A DNA stretch of 64,000 nucleotides. Origin: Tachypleus tridentatus (Eukaryota > Arthropoda > Merostomata > Xiphosura > Limulidae). The stretch's first letter is position 1. Each line of letters begins with the position of its first letter. The notes under the pieces were generated by a model that saw only the letters and a program-made list of their open reading frames with translations, made no database searches and was not told the DNA's origin. Positions 53,480-64,000 of the stretch are shown here, piece after piece. The stretch lies in the NCBI RefSeq assembly GCF_004210375.1, contig NC_134829.1, forward strand, positions 26,614,034-26,678,033, written 5' to 3'. Both the position numbers and the translations under genes were made by a program.

Positions 53480-55920
53480 CTTGGGCCAGAGGATATTTCC
53501 AAGGTTTTGAAGGGGTTTAAGGATTGAATATGTAAACTACTTGGTAATTTCTATTACTACAAGTCTTTGGAGAGCAGGCAGGTTCCAGAAGACTGCAACT
53601 TAACTAATAGCTCTACTCTTTTTCTCAAGAGTTAGTGTAAAAAAGATGCTTTAAGAAGTCATTTGACAAAATTTAAGGTTTCATTGGATAATCAACATAG
53701 TTTCACTAGAGAAGATTTGGTGTCATTAGTCTTTCAACAGTCTTTAAAGATGTTACTTCTTGTATATATGTTGGTGAGAACAAGGGCATAGATTTGATGC
53801 ATCTGGATCTTAAGAAAGCATTTGACAAGGTATCGTAAAGAAATGATCTATGTTGATGTGTGAAATAAGTTAGCTAGCTAGAAGAAAGTAGAGGGTTGTT
53901 ATAAATGGTATTTAAGCAAGTAGGATTACTGTTACATCTTACAAGTATGCTATTTCATAGCTCAGTGTAAGAACACATGCTGTTTGTATCAATGGGATAG
54001 ATAAAGGAATGGTTAGTAAATTGCTTAAATTTGTTTGATATTTTGGAGTTGTCTGCAACTTTTTGAAATTGTTAAAATATTTGGTTGTAGTTTTCAGTTT
54101 ATTTCAGTGTGATACCTTCCAAAATTTCTATGGTCTTTTCTAAAATAAACCACCAGGTAGGCACACATTTTCTGGACTTATGCATTACTTTGTTTTTGAT
54201 GAATGTTTAACCACTTTTGATAACTGACAGTTACCAAGAAGCATTATCCCCACCTTTTTTCTTTCATATTTTTTCCACCTTGTCATTTGTGGTTGTCATA
54301 GTTTGAGTCTTCATGCCTTTTCTGTCTCCTTTCATAAGGACCAGTTGATTTTATTCTCTGTTTCTTCCAGAGATTTCAATTATCCAGGAATGTGATCAAT
54401 TATTTTCCTCCTATCTCTTCCCCTTCTATTTCCATATTATACAATCTTTCTAAGAAAGAAAGAAGAAAAACTTAAAGGTGTGGTCCAGATTTTGCATCTG
54501 GTTCAAACTTTGTCTTTAGTTGTAGTAAATTATTGCATTCTCTTGTTGAGGATCAAAGTCCAAATGATTGTGCCTGATGACAGTAGTACATGTACCATCT
54601 CTATTGTTCTATGTTCTTCTAGTGGAGCATGAGAGAACCCATACCTCCCCAGTCTCAAACCACTGGGAAAGTCAGTGTAGAAAGTTTCCTCTGTGATTGG
54701 TGACTTTACTTTGATGAGAGACCATTTGGGGTGTCACCAGGTAGTGTAGGACAAAACACCCCCCATCACAACATCTCTCAAGTGGTTCTCAATGGGCTTG
54801 TATAGCCAGAAGGGATTTGGATTTGCCTCAGGAGGTAGGTGAGGGATCCTTCTCTCTCTACCTGCTATTATAGTACCTATTTCATCCAAGTATTTGATCA
54901 AAATGAAATGGCATAAAGTCCTAGCAAAAAATATGAATTCTATCATTCTACCTATCCTGATGACCCATAACTGTCAGTATTGAATTTATCTCATAGTTCT
55001 TTGCTCCAGTATCTCAGTACAAGAGAAGACAGCTATTGAGTAAAGAGTACTTCCCACTTAAAATGGGTATGATTTCCTTTTTGCTCCATTATGGAATTTT
55101 TGGTCTTGTAAAAATTGCACCTCACGTACTGTTTTTTTGTTTCTATTGCTTTGAAAAGTAGCTCATCAGTGCCATCCTCTCAACTATTTTTAGTGTGGAT
55201 TTTTAACTCTTAGTGGTGCAGACAGGTAAGTAACATTTCTGAAGTTAACATTTGAAAATGTATTTAAGTTGCATCTCTGCACCTCCCCTCACCTTTCATT
55301 ACTGACTTCTGGTTCATATTGTTTGCCTTATCTAGAATGAGCCTGTGATCGTGTGCTAGTGGTCAGAGATTACAGTGCATAGAGGATATGTTGTCCTTTT
55401 GTTGGTGGAGGGCTACAGCATTATGATTATTACACTGTAGTCTGGTGCAATATGCATGGCACGTATAAGAGAGGGAGTTTAAGGCTTGGCATGCATAAGA
55501 AACTTTATGGCTGTTGTGATGTAATAGCTCTATGTGGTGTATAGAGGTACTATCTATCTGAAATACACTTTCAAGAAAGGAAACCCTCGCATCAGAGGGG
55601 ATCTTATTGAAGTGTTTAAAATTGTTAAGGGAGAGAATAGTGTTGATGCAATTTTTTTACTTCTTAGCCCATAAATGGTTTCCATCATCAGTTGATGTTG
55701 CTACTTACAACATTCCTGCTGTTTAAGGATTAATGGACTATACAAAAGAGAAAATCAAACATAAATTTTAGCATAGAAGTTATCTTCTGCTAACATACTT
55801 TATTTTCCTATTAAAATGAACAGTTGTGTTTGGTTTGGGTCACCTTCAGGTGTGGTGAATGCAGTTAATTTAAAGAAGTTTAAGAAAATGCATTATAAAT
55901 ATGACTGATAAAGGCTGGCT
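53480..55920 (+). mobile_element. CR1-like LINE, forward, decayed
   Basis: Plus-strand RT pieces: SLESRQVPEDCNLTN (about 53555-53605), LTKFKVSLDNQHSFTRED (about 53665-53720), GIDLMHLDLKKAFDKVS (about 53790-53837; motif A). The C-terminal blocks RKGNPRIRGDLIEVFKIVKG (about 55575-55635) and SGVVNAVNLKKFKKMHYKYD (about 55845-55905) follow. Between, 54100-55150 is not recognised and may be another insertion. Inside the proposed NUDT19 intron. Confidence 0.7.
54100..55150. other. Unassigned segment within the CR1-like LINE
   Basis: Less AT-rich than its surroundings. CACCCCCCATCACAACATC, GGATTTGCCTCAGGAGG and similar stretches look like repeat DNA, but no protein or ends were found. Confidence 0.3.
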
Positions 55921-57035
55921 TTGGGGGTTTTTGTTTCATTGGATAGAGAATGGTCTACATATACCAAAAGATCTGTTGTTGTGCATAAATTGTTTATGAA
56001 AACCTTTTGAAAATATAAATACATAAAGTCCACATTTTTTACATCATCCAGGTAACAAGTAACATTGGAAAACAGTAACAAGTTAAAAAGGAAAGTTTTT
56101 ATCTTAGTGAATCTTTGTTGGTTTTCTTTTATATTTCATCAAGCAGTTTTGAAAGGCTTTTTTTTTTATATATACCAAACTCTAGAAGTTTTTCAACTAC
56201 AGACATAAGACTAATTTCCAGGGTAACATTAGCAGTTTTCATATCCTAGAGCTTGTACCCGTTGGATATTGACCTATCAAGAATGAAAAAAAAAGCTTGC
56301 TTGGCCTTATTTAAAACAGTGGAAAACCTTTTCAGTACTTGTGTTTTATCTGTTTATTTTTTCAGTCTTGTCTTTGTACATGGTTGAGGTCAATTCTACT
56401 TATTTATACTCTTTTGCAGGTTAGTGAAAAAGATATAATAATTTTAACTTTTTCAAGCTCCTTAGTATCAATAGTTAAGATGCCACTTTTATAAAATCTG
56501 TGTGATGTTTCCTGAGGAACTATGGAAATAAAGAATGGATGTTTTGTTTATGAAAAGATAGTTGGAAAGTTTACAAAACCAGCTGGAATAACTGTGAAGA
56601 GTATAGAAGTTGCTTTGTTTTTTGCAATTTGGTTTGAGCTGTTTTGTCAGTCAGTGATCAACTTATTATACAAACGTGTGAAATCTTTTAACTGTTATAA
56701 GATGTTTATTACAAGTATCTGCTAAGTACTTGTTGATTGGGAGATTGTTTGCTTTACTTGTGTAAACAACAGTAAGAATCGAACATGCTGTTCATGCACT
56801 TAAAGTACTTGTAATGATAAAAGTGATGTAATTTTTGCTTGGAAACTGTTAATTTTTACACCTCTAAGGTTTGTGTTATGAAAACTTTAATATTCATACA
56901 AGATGTAATTAGATATAATTGTTATAACTTAAATGCATTTCAACTTAGTAACTTAAGCATAATTTTTGGAAGGCTAGGATCATTTTGCTTGAATAGAGTG
57001 AATTAGTAAGTAGAATCTGATATGTGTACTTTCAG
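55921..57035. other. Intron upstream of the main NUDT19 exon
   Basis: The 67-codon frame at 56522-56725 has no motif. Ends with a pyrimidine-poor but usable acceptor GTACTTTCAG| at 57035. Confidence 0.4.
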
Positions 57036-57787
57036 ACATGGCCTTACCATGGCAAGAAGCATCAAGCCTGATAATCGTATCCAAAACACCACTTGGAGAA
57101 GTTGTTGGAAAACGACTTGATAGTATTGTAGGAGCTGCTGTGGGTATTCCAAACACTTTTGAATCACAAACACATGACTGTGGTTATAAACTTTTAATGG
57201 TAAAACGAAGTGGACGTAGTTCTTATATGGCTAATGCTTTTGTTTTTCCTGGTGGTATCGTTGAACCTTCAGACTTTACTTCTCAGTGGTGGAAAGCTTT
57301 TGAAAAGGTTGGCGCTAGTCGTGACTTGCTGATTACTCAACTGTGTGAAGTCAAGGGTCCACGCCCACCCATGATTAAAGCACCTAATACACTTGAAAGA
57401 TTTGGACTTGACAGAGACAACTGTCTTCCAGCTGATATAGCATTTCGTATTGCAGCTATTCGGGAAACGTTTGAAGAAACTGGTGTTCTTTTAGTAACTG
57501 CTGTGGCTAAAACACAGCCAACTTCTGCTTCCTGTGTGAAACACGACAGTTCATATTTAGACCTTAGCCATTGGCGTAAAGTGTTGCGTAAAGATCCAAA
57601 GAACTTTGTGCAGTTATGTTTGGAATCGAATGTTTGTCCAGATGTATGGGGACTTTATGAATGGTGGGACTGGTTGACTCCCACATCTGTAGGTCATCGA
57701 CGCTATGACACCATGTTTTATCTATGCTGCTTAGATAAACAACCTAGTGATGTAGTTTTGAATCGAAGTGAAGTAATAACGCTAAAG
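57036..57787 (+). CDS. NUDT19: NUDT19 main exon (250 codons)
   Basis: Acceptor TTTCAG| ahead of ACATGG; donor CTAAAG|GTAGGT leaves phase 0. Contains the whole Nudix fold core from EASSLIIVSK (first strand) to NRSEVITLK. No disabling change. The next exon starts with Trp. Confidence 0.93.
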
Positions 57788-60700
57788 GTAGGTTGTTGTT
57801 TTTCATAGTTGGTTGCTTATTGTATAGTTTTAATTAATGTTTTTAAGAAGATAAATTATTTTAAGACTTATTTCAGTCAAAAATTAGTATTTAAGTTCAA
57901 GGTTTTTGTTGTAAGGTATGCAGGTGGTATATTTATTCTAGTATAATTTTAAATGTAAAGAAATAAGATAACTTCCTCGAATTAAAGAAAAGCAGTAGGG
58001 CATATGATATATCGGTACAAGTATCATATTTATATCTGGTTAATTGTGTGTATGTGCCTATTTCTTAAGTTGTTGATTATGATGTAATTCAATGGTTCTG
58101 CCCTTTTTTATTTTCTTGTATTGAAATAATATGAAGTATTTACAAAAAAGTAGCTGTGTTGTAAGATATTTGAACACACCTATGAAAAAGCAAGATTTCT
58201 CAAGTACCACATCTCAAAATTTAAATGTTTGAATTTTTTACTGAAGAGTAGAGGTACAGGTGGAGACTGTTGTAGTTACAAATGATTACACATTTGGAAA
58301 ATAAAAAAGCTACATTATTGCATTTATTAGGCTAAGACAGGATACATTTAGAAAGAAATGTTAACAATGTATTTTTCTGTTAAAGATACATAAATGTACA
58401 AACATAGACAGAGGAATCTATTGATCACTTGTCATTATGTCAAAATGACTAAAATATCTTAAGATAAAAAAGGAATGCTTACTGTAGATGACCTCGTAAA
58501 AGTTCAGTGTTCACATCTAATAAACAAGGGGTTACAAAATGTTAATGACTTGCAAGGACAGATACGTTGTGTTCTACTTTGGCTTGACAGCATGGTTTAT
58601 CCACAAAATGTCATATTAATAGAAGAACTAATGTGTGAATGAAATTGAAAGTCAAGTTAATGTATTATACATGTATATTTGATATTGCTATGTATATGTA
58701 ATATATTGGAAGGCATTACCTAAAATATAAAATATTCAGTTAGGATCCATCTAAAAGGTCTTTTAAAAATAAATGTATTTTTCCATAGTTTTATATCTTA
58801 ATTAAAAGATCCATTTAAGTGTAAAAAGATGAGTTTTTAATATAATTCTCTTGTTATTCAGGGTAATTTTAAAATTTGCTTACACTGTACAAGAAATACT
58901 TTTTCTCTCTTGGACAGTTTGGGTTGAGATGTGGGTAACATGTTAAATACTGCTGTTTGTTTTTCTAGTGGGGTACTCCACTCAGCTTCCTCGATGACTT
59001 CAGTTGCAGCAAGATATTTCTGGCTCCTCCTCAAGTGTATGAGTTATCTCGGTTGATGAATCTTACTACCTACCAGGATCTATTTAAATTTGCTTCAGAA
59101 AGACGAGACAAAGGAGTAGAAAGATGGATGCCTGTTCTCTGTACTACTGCTGATCCTGATGGAGGAATGTTATCTTTGATGCCAGGTATGTTCTTTTTTA
59201 GTTGAATCTGTGGTCTAAGCTAAAGAAGCTGATAACTGTGAAAACCTTATGTTGAAGTACTGTGTATATATTGTATTTATGTATCATTAATAATATTTAT
59301 TTGTTTTTTAAATATAAAACTACTATTCAAAAGTTATTGTAAAATCTTGCATGTTAAACAGTGTAATTGTGAAGACTTAATGGAATATTAAGTGTTGTGT
59401 GCATGCTCATTACTGCAGATGTAAAGTTCACAAAACTACCCAAACATGTTACATAATCTGTCCTTCACAGCATTTCTTGAGGCTTATGGCTTTAGTCATT
59501 TTGTCTTATATTTCATCTATAGTAGTTTTGATATAGTCCTCTTGCATCTTTATTAAAAACATCACATATTCTGTAAACTTGGTGGTGTTAAGTTTTGCTT
59601 GCACAAGAATATTGTGGACTGAGTTGTTACTAGTGTTAAAAGAATATGGCTGTGTAATTTGTTTTCATTCTTATTTTTAATGTTTATTCCTCTGCAATGA
59701 CTGTAATTTCCTTTTAATTAGTAGTATCTTGAGGTAAGGTGTATAGAAGATTGAATGTTATGCTGTAGAGAAAGCAAAATTGTTTATTAACAATGAGTTG
59801 AAGGAGTTTTTAGTGTGAAATGTAGTTTAAATGGACACATTTTTGAAAATGTGGTGAAATATTTGTTGGCTAGTAACTTTCACAATATTTGGTCATTTAG
59901 TATGTAAAAACTTGAATCTTTATGGAAAACTATATTCCAGTTAGTTTGACTCTGCTGTTATTAAGATAGTGGAATTTATTCACAGGTAATGTTGAAAAGC
60001 ATTTGTAAAGTCAAAAACAGTCACTTATCAACTTTATACATTTGGAAAGTTTTGATACTCCTAAAATGAAAACACTTGGATTGTTTCTTGACATTCAGAA
60101 AACCTTTATGTTGCTGTAAATATTTACAACACTTGCTATATAAGAGCTTTATTATTCACTGTTGTTGAAATTGGTAGAATGTGAATGGTGATAAATGGGC
60201 ATTATTTCTCAAATGGTAGAATGTGACTTGTGGGTCCTTCAGAATAATCTATTTTAATGTCTGTTATTCATTACTTTTTCAGCTATAAGACTGATGGGGA
60301 ATATATTTTGACCTATGGTTCAAGACATTACTGAACAAAGGTTGACCTTTGACAGTACTAATTTGTATAGTTTATTAATTACATTGCCATAAGTACTAGT
60401 TTATAATTGAGTAAAAATCCTTTTGGTTTACAGGTGCTCTGTATAAATAAAATATTCACACATAGCTTAAAAATGTATTGTACAAAAGAATAAACGTTTT
60501 TATATCTTAAGGTACATACACATATTCCATGCTACATATGGTAAGCTTGCATTATGAGAGCATCTTATCTTTACCAATTAATAGAGAAACTCAGCTGACT
60601 CAAGCAAAATAAACCATTATTTAACAGTCACCATTCCAAGCTGATTTAATAGCTGGTCTCAATATTTGGAATTATTAAGCATGCTTAATAAACAGTAATA

Positions 60701-63700
60701 AATAAACAACCAAGTAACACCAACAGTTGAATCAGGAAGTAGATACGGACCTGTTACTATAACAAAAATGTTGTGTGATAACTCTTTCTTAACAACATTC
60801 TTGGTTAATTCAATTTACACCTTGTGGAAGAAGGAAGGGATGTAGAATTACACTAGTGCTAATTTTTCAACATCAAAATTACTTGTGCTGGAGCACATTT
60901 TATGTTTTATATTTATTCTACCATAACACTCATTTCCTTGTATTCTAGGTACTTGGTACATTTCAGTGAAGCAATGCAGGTGCTAGATGTAGCCTTCAGT
61001 ACTCCCAGTCTATGAAATGAAATGCTAGGTGTTTTTTTTTTTTTTTTTTTAAGTACAATAACATTTGCTTAAGTAATGGTCATTGTACAAATCGAAGGTT
61101 CACAATTTCCATGTGAGCAACATTGTTTGAATGCTGTGTGACAGACTTGGAGATATTTAGACCTATCTTTGAATTTCTCACTAGCAAATGATTCTTCAAA
61201 CTTTTCAACCTTCAAACACTGCTCTGTTCAGTGCAATAATGCTTCCAAATTTAGTGACAATAGTAATGTAAAGGGAAGAGCAAAGTTTTAACTGGAGTTT
61301 GATATTTCAAAGTAAGAAAGTATTTGTTTACAATTTTTAATGCTGATAAGATTTCATTTGAAGTTTGGTGCACAATTTTGTTCCTCTTACTGTGGAAAGA
61401 TTATCACAAATTTAGTACGCAAGCATTCAGTTAGATAATTGTTTTAAGTAATTTGACCTGTGAGAAACCTTTCTTAGAACATAGAAGAATATGAGGTATT
61501 TAAATTAAAAATGTTCAGCTTTTATTTTACAGTTCTTCACTTTAGTTGTTGAAGGTACCAGAAAATAGCTTCCAATTTGTTTTTTTCCACTAGCAAATTC
61601 AAGAGTGCTACTAGCAGCAACATTATTCTTGTCTAAAATTAATTGTAACTGTCATGATTACTTTGTACTAAATTTGACTAGGGAACCTTTTGGCCTGTGG
61701 CCCACATTTAAAGAGCTGCTACAATTTAACTTAAAATACAGTTCTCCACTTTCTTCAATTTATTTTCTGTTATTGTTGCAAATTTGTTTTCTTTTAACCA
61801 AGTTACAAACAGTAATTAGTAGACCCACTTATATATGTGCTCTGATGTAAATCAATTTCAAATTTGGAGTCTGATTATCAAGGGATCACCACAAGTGTTT
61901 TCACAAAATACTTGGATTCTTCAAGGGGTGTAAAAAATTAACTTTTGTGCAAACCTCTGGACTGAGACAATGCATTTGGTAACATTAGAAGTTATGACCA
62001 GCAGTGTAAGTGTTATGACAGACTGAATCTTATTAATACATATATATTCTCTTTGTATATATATATAAATCTTTGGTCATGTTATCTTTTCAAAAGGTTT
62101 TGAATATCAAACCCATTTTAATTTATCCTTTCCACATGGGTCAAAGGCCATCTCATCACTTTTGTTTACTTGTGTTCATCATTTTATTGAACTACTATTT
62201 TGTGAATTTATCTCAAGTTTGGTGTCAAACTGTAGATTGTAATTCAAATCTTCATATAACACAAATCTTAAAAGTAAATATTAAACACTTTAATTTCTAT
62301 TTTTTGTGTTGGTATGATGAATGCAGTACTACTTCAGATTAAATATTCATCATACCAAATTTACAAAGTCCATATTTTTGTAGGAATTGTAAATTTAAAT
62401 TACTGATATCAAAAGTCTAGAACATAAAATGAAAAAAAACCTTTTATCTTTATTTGCTGAGCTATTGGTATATTTAGTTAATTAAACATAGTGGCTCCTA
62501 TTTGTCTCTTTCCATTTTAGAAACTGTCCCTTTATATATACCTACTTCTATGTATGACATCTGAATAACGAATTAGAAGCTCGGGACATCCTCTTGGCAG
62601 TATAACTGTGTCCTCTCTCTTTCTTTTGATAAATCTTCGAGTTGGTAAATTAAATTATTAGTCTCTTTGTGATTGCTTTCTTTCTTTAAGATTAAAATAC
62701 AGATCAGATACTAAATTTGATAAATTGTAATGTAATTCTACAGTATCAATGGAGTAATCTGTGATATTTTGTTCATGACTCAGGTTTGTTTTTCAGTACA
62801 TGCTGCAAATAGTGTTTGTAAAGTTTACTCATTACAAGTAGCTTATCATAGCAAATATATCATGAAGGTAGCATTTAATATTATCAATTAAGTCTTCCAT
62901 ATTCTTCAGCAAAATTAGTATCTTTTTCTAAGATAGGCTGTAGCTGAAATACTTTATTATACAGTATCAAGTGTAGAGAAGGGAACTTTCATCCATATTC
63001 TTTAATTTGTGTAATGCTTTACAAGTTTATGTACAAATTGCAAGTTATTTAGAAAAAAATAAATTTAAACTGAAAGGAAGGGTGCTCTTTACATACTGTT
63101 AGGTATAATGTGCTGTTGAAAATTAATAATAGAAAGTTTTTTTTATAGCAAAGAATGAAGTTGGGTGAGTGAATCTTGTTAAATATTAATTTCTGGAAAA
63201 TGCAGCTAAATGTAGGTCACCTTTATCCTGAAGATAAAATCACGGCTAAGTGTGTTAGTAGATTTTGGTCACTGAATTGAGGTCATTACCTTTATTTTAC
63301 TGAACATTTATGTTAAAGTTGCAATTAACATCCTGTTTTGAATGCTTAAGCTATTACCTATAAAATGTGAAGATGTGAGTATAGATCAGCTGCTACAAAA
63401 TAGTTAAATTCATATTTGTGTGTGTGTTCTAAAATAAATAATGGAGTTTCTTGTATGTTAGTTCTTTATTATTACTATTGTGATATTTTGTTATCAGTAC
63501 TGATTTGTAACTTGGTATGAATATTAGGATTTCAGTTACATTAATAACTATGATTTTCTTCCTTTAGTGTACCAGATTATAGATATTAATTTGTACATAG
63601 TTTCAAAACAAACATACCAAGTAAAAATAGTTTTTGAATGTTGGCAGATTATTTTTCTTCTATATTTGTCTAAAATGAATAATGGGAAATTTTTTTGTTT

Positions 63701-64000
63701 CAAATTCCTTTTTGTTTACAAATGTCATTATATAAAATAAGTTTAGTAACATGATTAAATAATGTGTATTTTAACTTAAGAGAGTCCACCAGATGTTAAG
63801 TTAGTTTTGTGCTGTGAAGAAATATTAAAAACATTCAAAACAATAACAATGATTAAGTAGGCTTTTTTCTTAGTCTGTTTGCAATTGCTTTGAACTCTGT
63901 TAATAAACACTTCTTAGTTATTGAAGACTATGAAGTATTTTGACCTCAGTTTTTCATATGCAACAGACAAGATCTATTTCTATCACTCAGCTTCTCCATC
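57038..64000 (+). CDS. NUDT19: NUDT19 (Nudix hydrolase 19, peroxisomal CoA diphosphatase type), 3' end outside window
   Basis: Exons 57038-57787, 58969-59185 and 63967-64000 (window edge) join in frame; about 334 residues are visible. NUDT19 proteins split CoA and acyl-CoA into phosphopantetheine-type products and 3',5'-ADP in peroxisomes, in vertebrates notably liver and kidney. The Nudix box is split, as in the family: FPGGIVE (residues 70-76) and, after an insert of about 65 residues, RETFEETGVLL (142-152) with the metal-binding Glu pair. PDVWGLYEWWDWLTPTS and RRYDTMFYLCCL, then LAPPQVYELSRL and ERWMPVL, are the following family blocks. The start at 57038 fits the family's usual N-terminus. 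The C-terminal peroxisomal signal would lie past the window. Confidence 0.93.
57788..58968 (+). other. NUDT19 intron
   Basis: No element recognised. Confidence 0.5.
58969..59185 (+). CDS. NUDT19: NUDT19 exon 2
   Basis: Acceptor TTTTCTAG|, donor GCCAG|GTATGT. Encodes WGTPLSFLDDFSCSKIFLAP, PQVYELSRLMNLTTY, FASERRDKGVERWMPVL, TADPDGGMLSLMPG, matching the family's (L/A)PPQ(F/V)YE...ERW(L/M)P pattern. Confidence 0.93.
59186..63966 (+). other. NUDT19 intron, 4.8 kb, no recognised element
   Basis: T-rich intron; poly-T run at 61031-61050. None of the three SINE families was found in it, in contrast to the first 52 kb. Open frames at 61605-61850 and 62073-62342 show no motif. Confidence 0.5.
63967..64000 (+). 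CDS. NUDT19: NUDT19 exon 3, start only
   Basis: Acceptor GCAACAG| at 63966. The split codon G+AC gives Asp, then KIYFYHSASPS, matching the family's LLPGDELYL region after exon 2. Runs off the window. Confidence 0.7.

Noticed and set aside
61605-62342. Open frames of 81 and 89 codons in the last NUDT19 intron
   Set aside because: Composition is hydrophobic and T-driven, with no family resemblance; they lie between two recognised exons.

Overview
This is an AT-rich eukaryotic (animal) window of two split genes embedded in dense transposable elements. The tRNA-headed SINEs with CAAA-type tails, the CYP2-clan P450, and the mix of Penelope, CR1, Jockey and Tx1-like elements suggest a chelicerate. 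From memory I would guess a horseshoe crab; that is an inference, not something proved by the sequence.

Layout. (i) 1-8.6 kb: a decayed Jockey-type LINE (about 318-3895), a degenerate tandem repeat and several SINEs. (ii) 8.58-26.4 kb, plus strand: seven coding exons of a microsomal cytochrome P450. They join in frame into about 394 residues ending in the haem-binding motif and a stop, followed by AATAAA. The first roughly 100 residues (membrane anchor and proline-rich hinge) were not found. Its introns hold a Penelope-like element with a hammerhead-type ribozyme motif, a CR1-like LINE with an SGNH-esterase-like ORF1, a complete but dead hAT element with target duplication, a possible Mutator-like fragment and SINEs. 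(iii) 27-46 kb: a transposon graveyard. Two copies of a Tx1/L1-like LINE lie on the minus strand, and both 5' ends break into a tRNA-Asp sequence at exactly the same nucleotide. A roughly 1-kb near-identical block is shared between them. A Jockey-like LINE and many SINEs lie between. (iv) 46-50 kb: tRNA-Asp relics plus one intact tRNA-Asp(GUC) gene. (v) 51.6-64 kb, plus strand: NUDT19 (peroxisomal Nudix hydrolase, CoA diphosphatase family). It has one large exon, a second exon, the first bases of a third exon at the window edge, and a possible extra upstream exon at 51679-51775. A decayed CR1-like LINE sits in the upstream intron.

The two host genes show no functional link. The most notable structure is the tRNA-Asp family and the LINE that appears to insert into it. 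Next come three different tRNA-derived SINE families whose 3' ends resemble each other and the 3' hairpin of the Jockey-like LINE, which suggests a shared retrotransposition partner.
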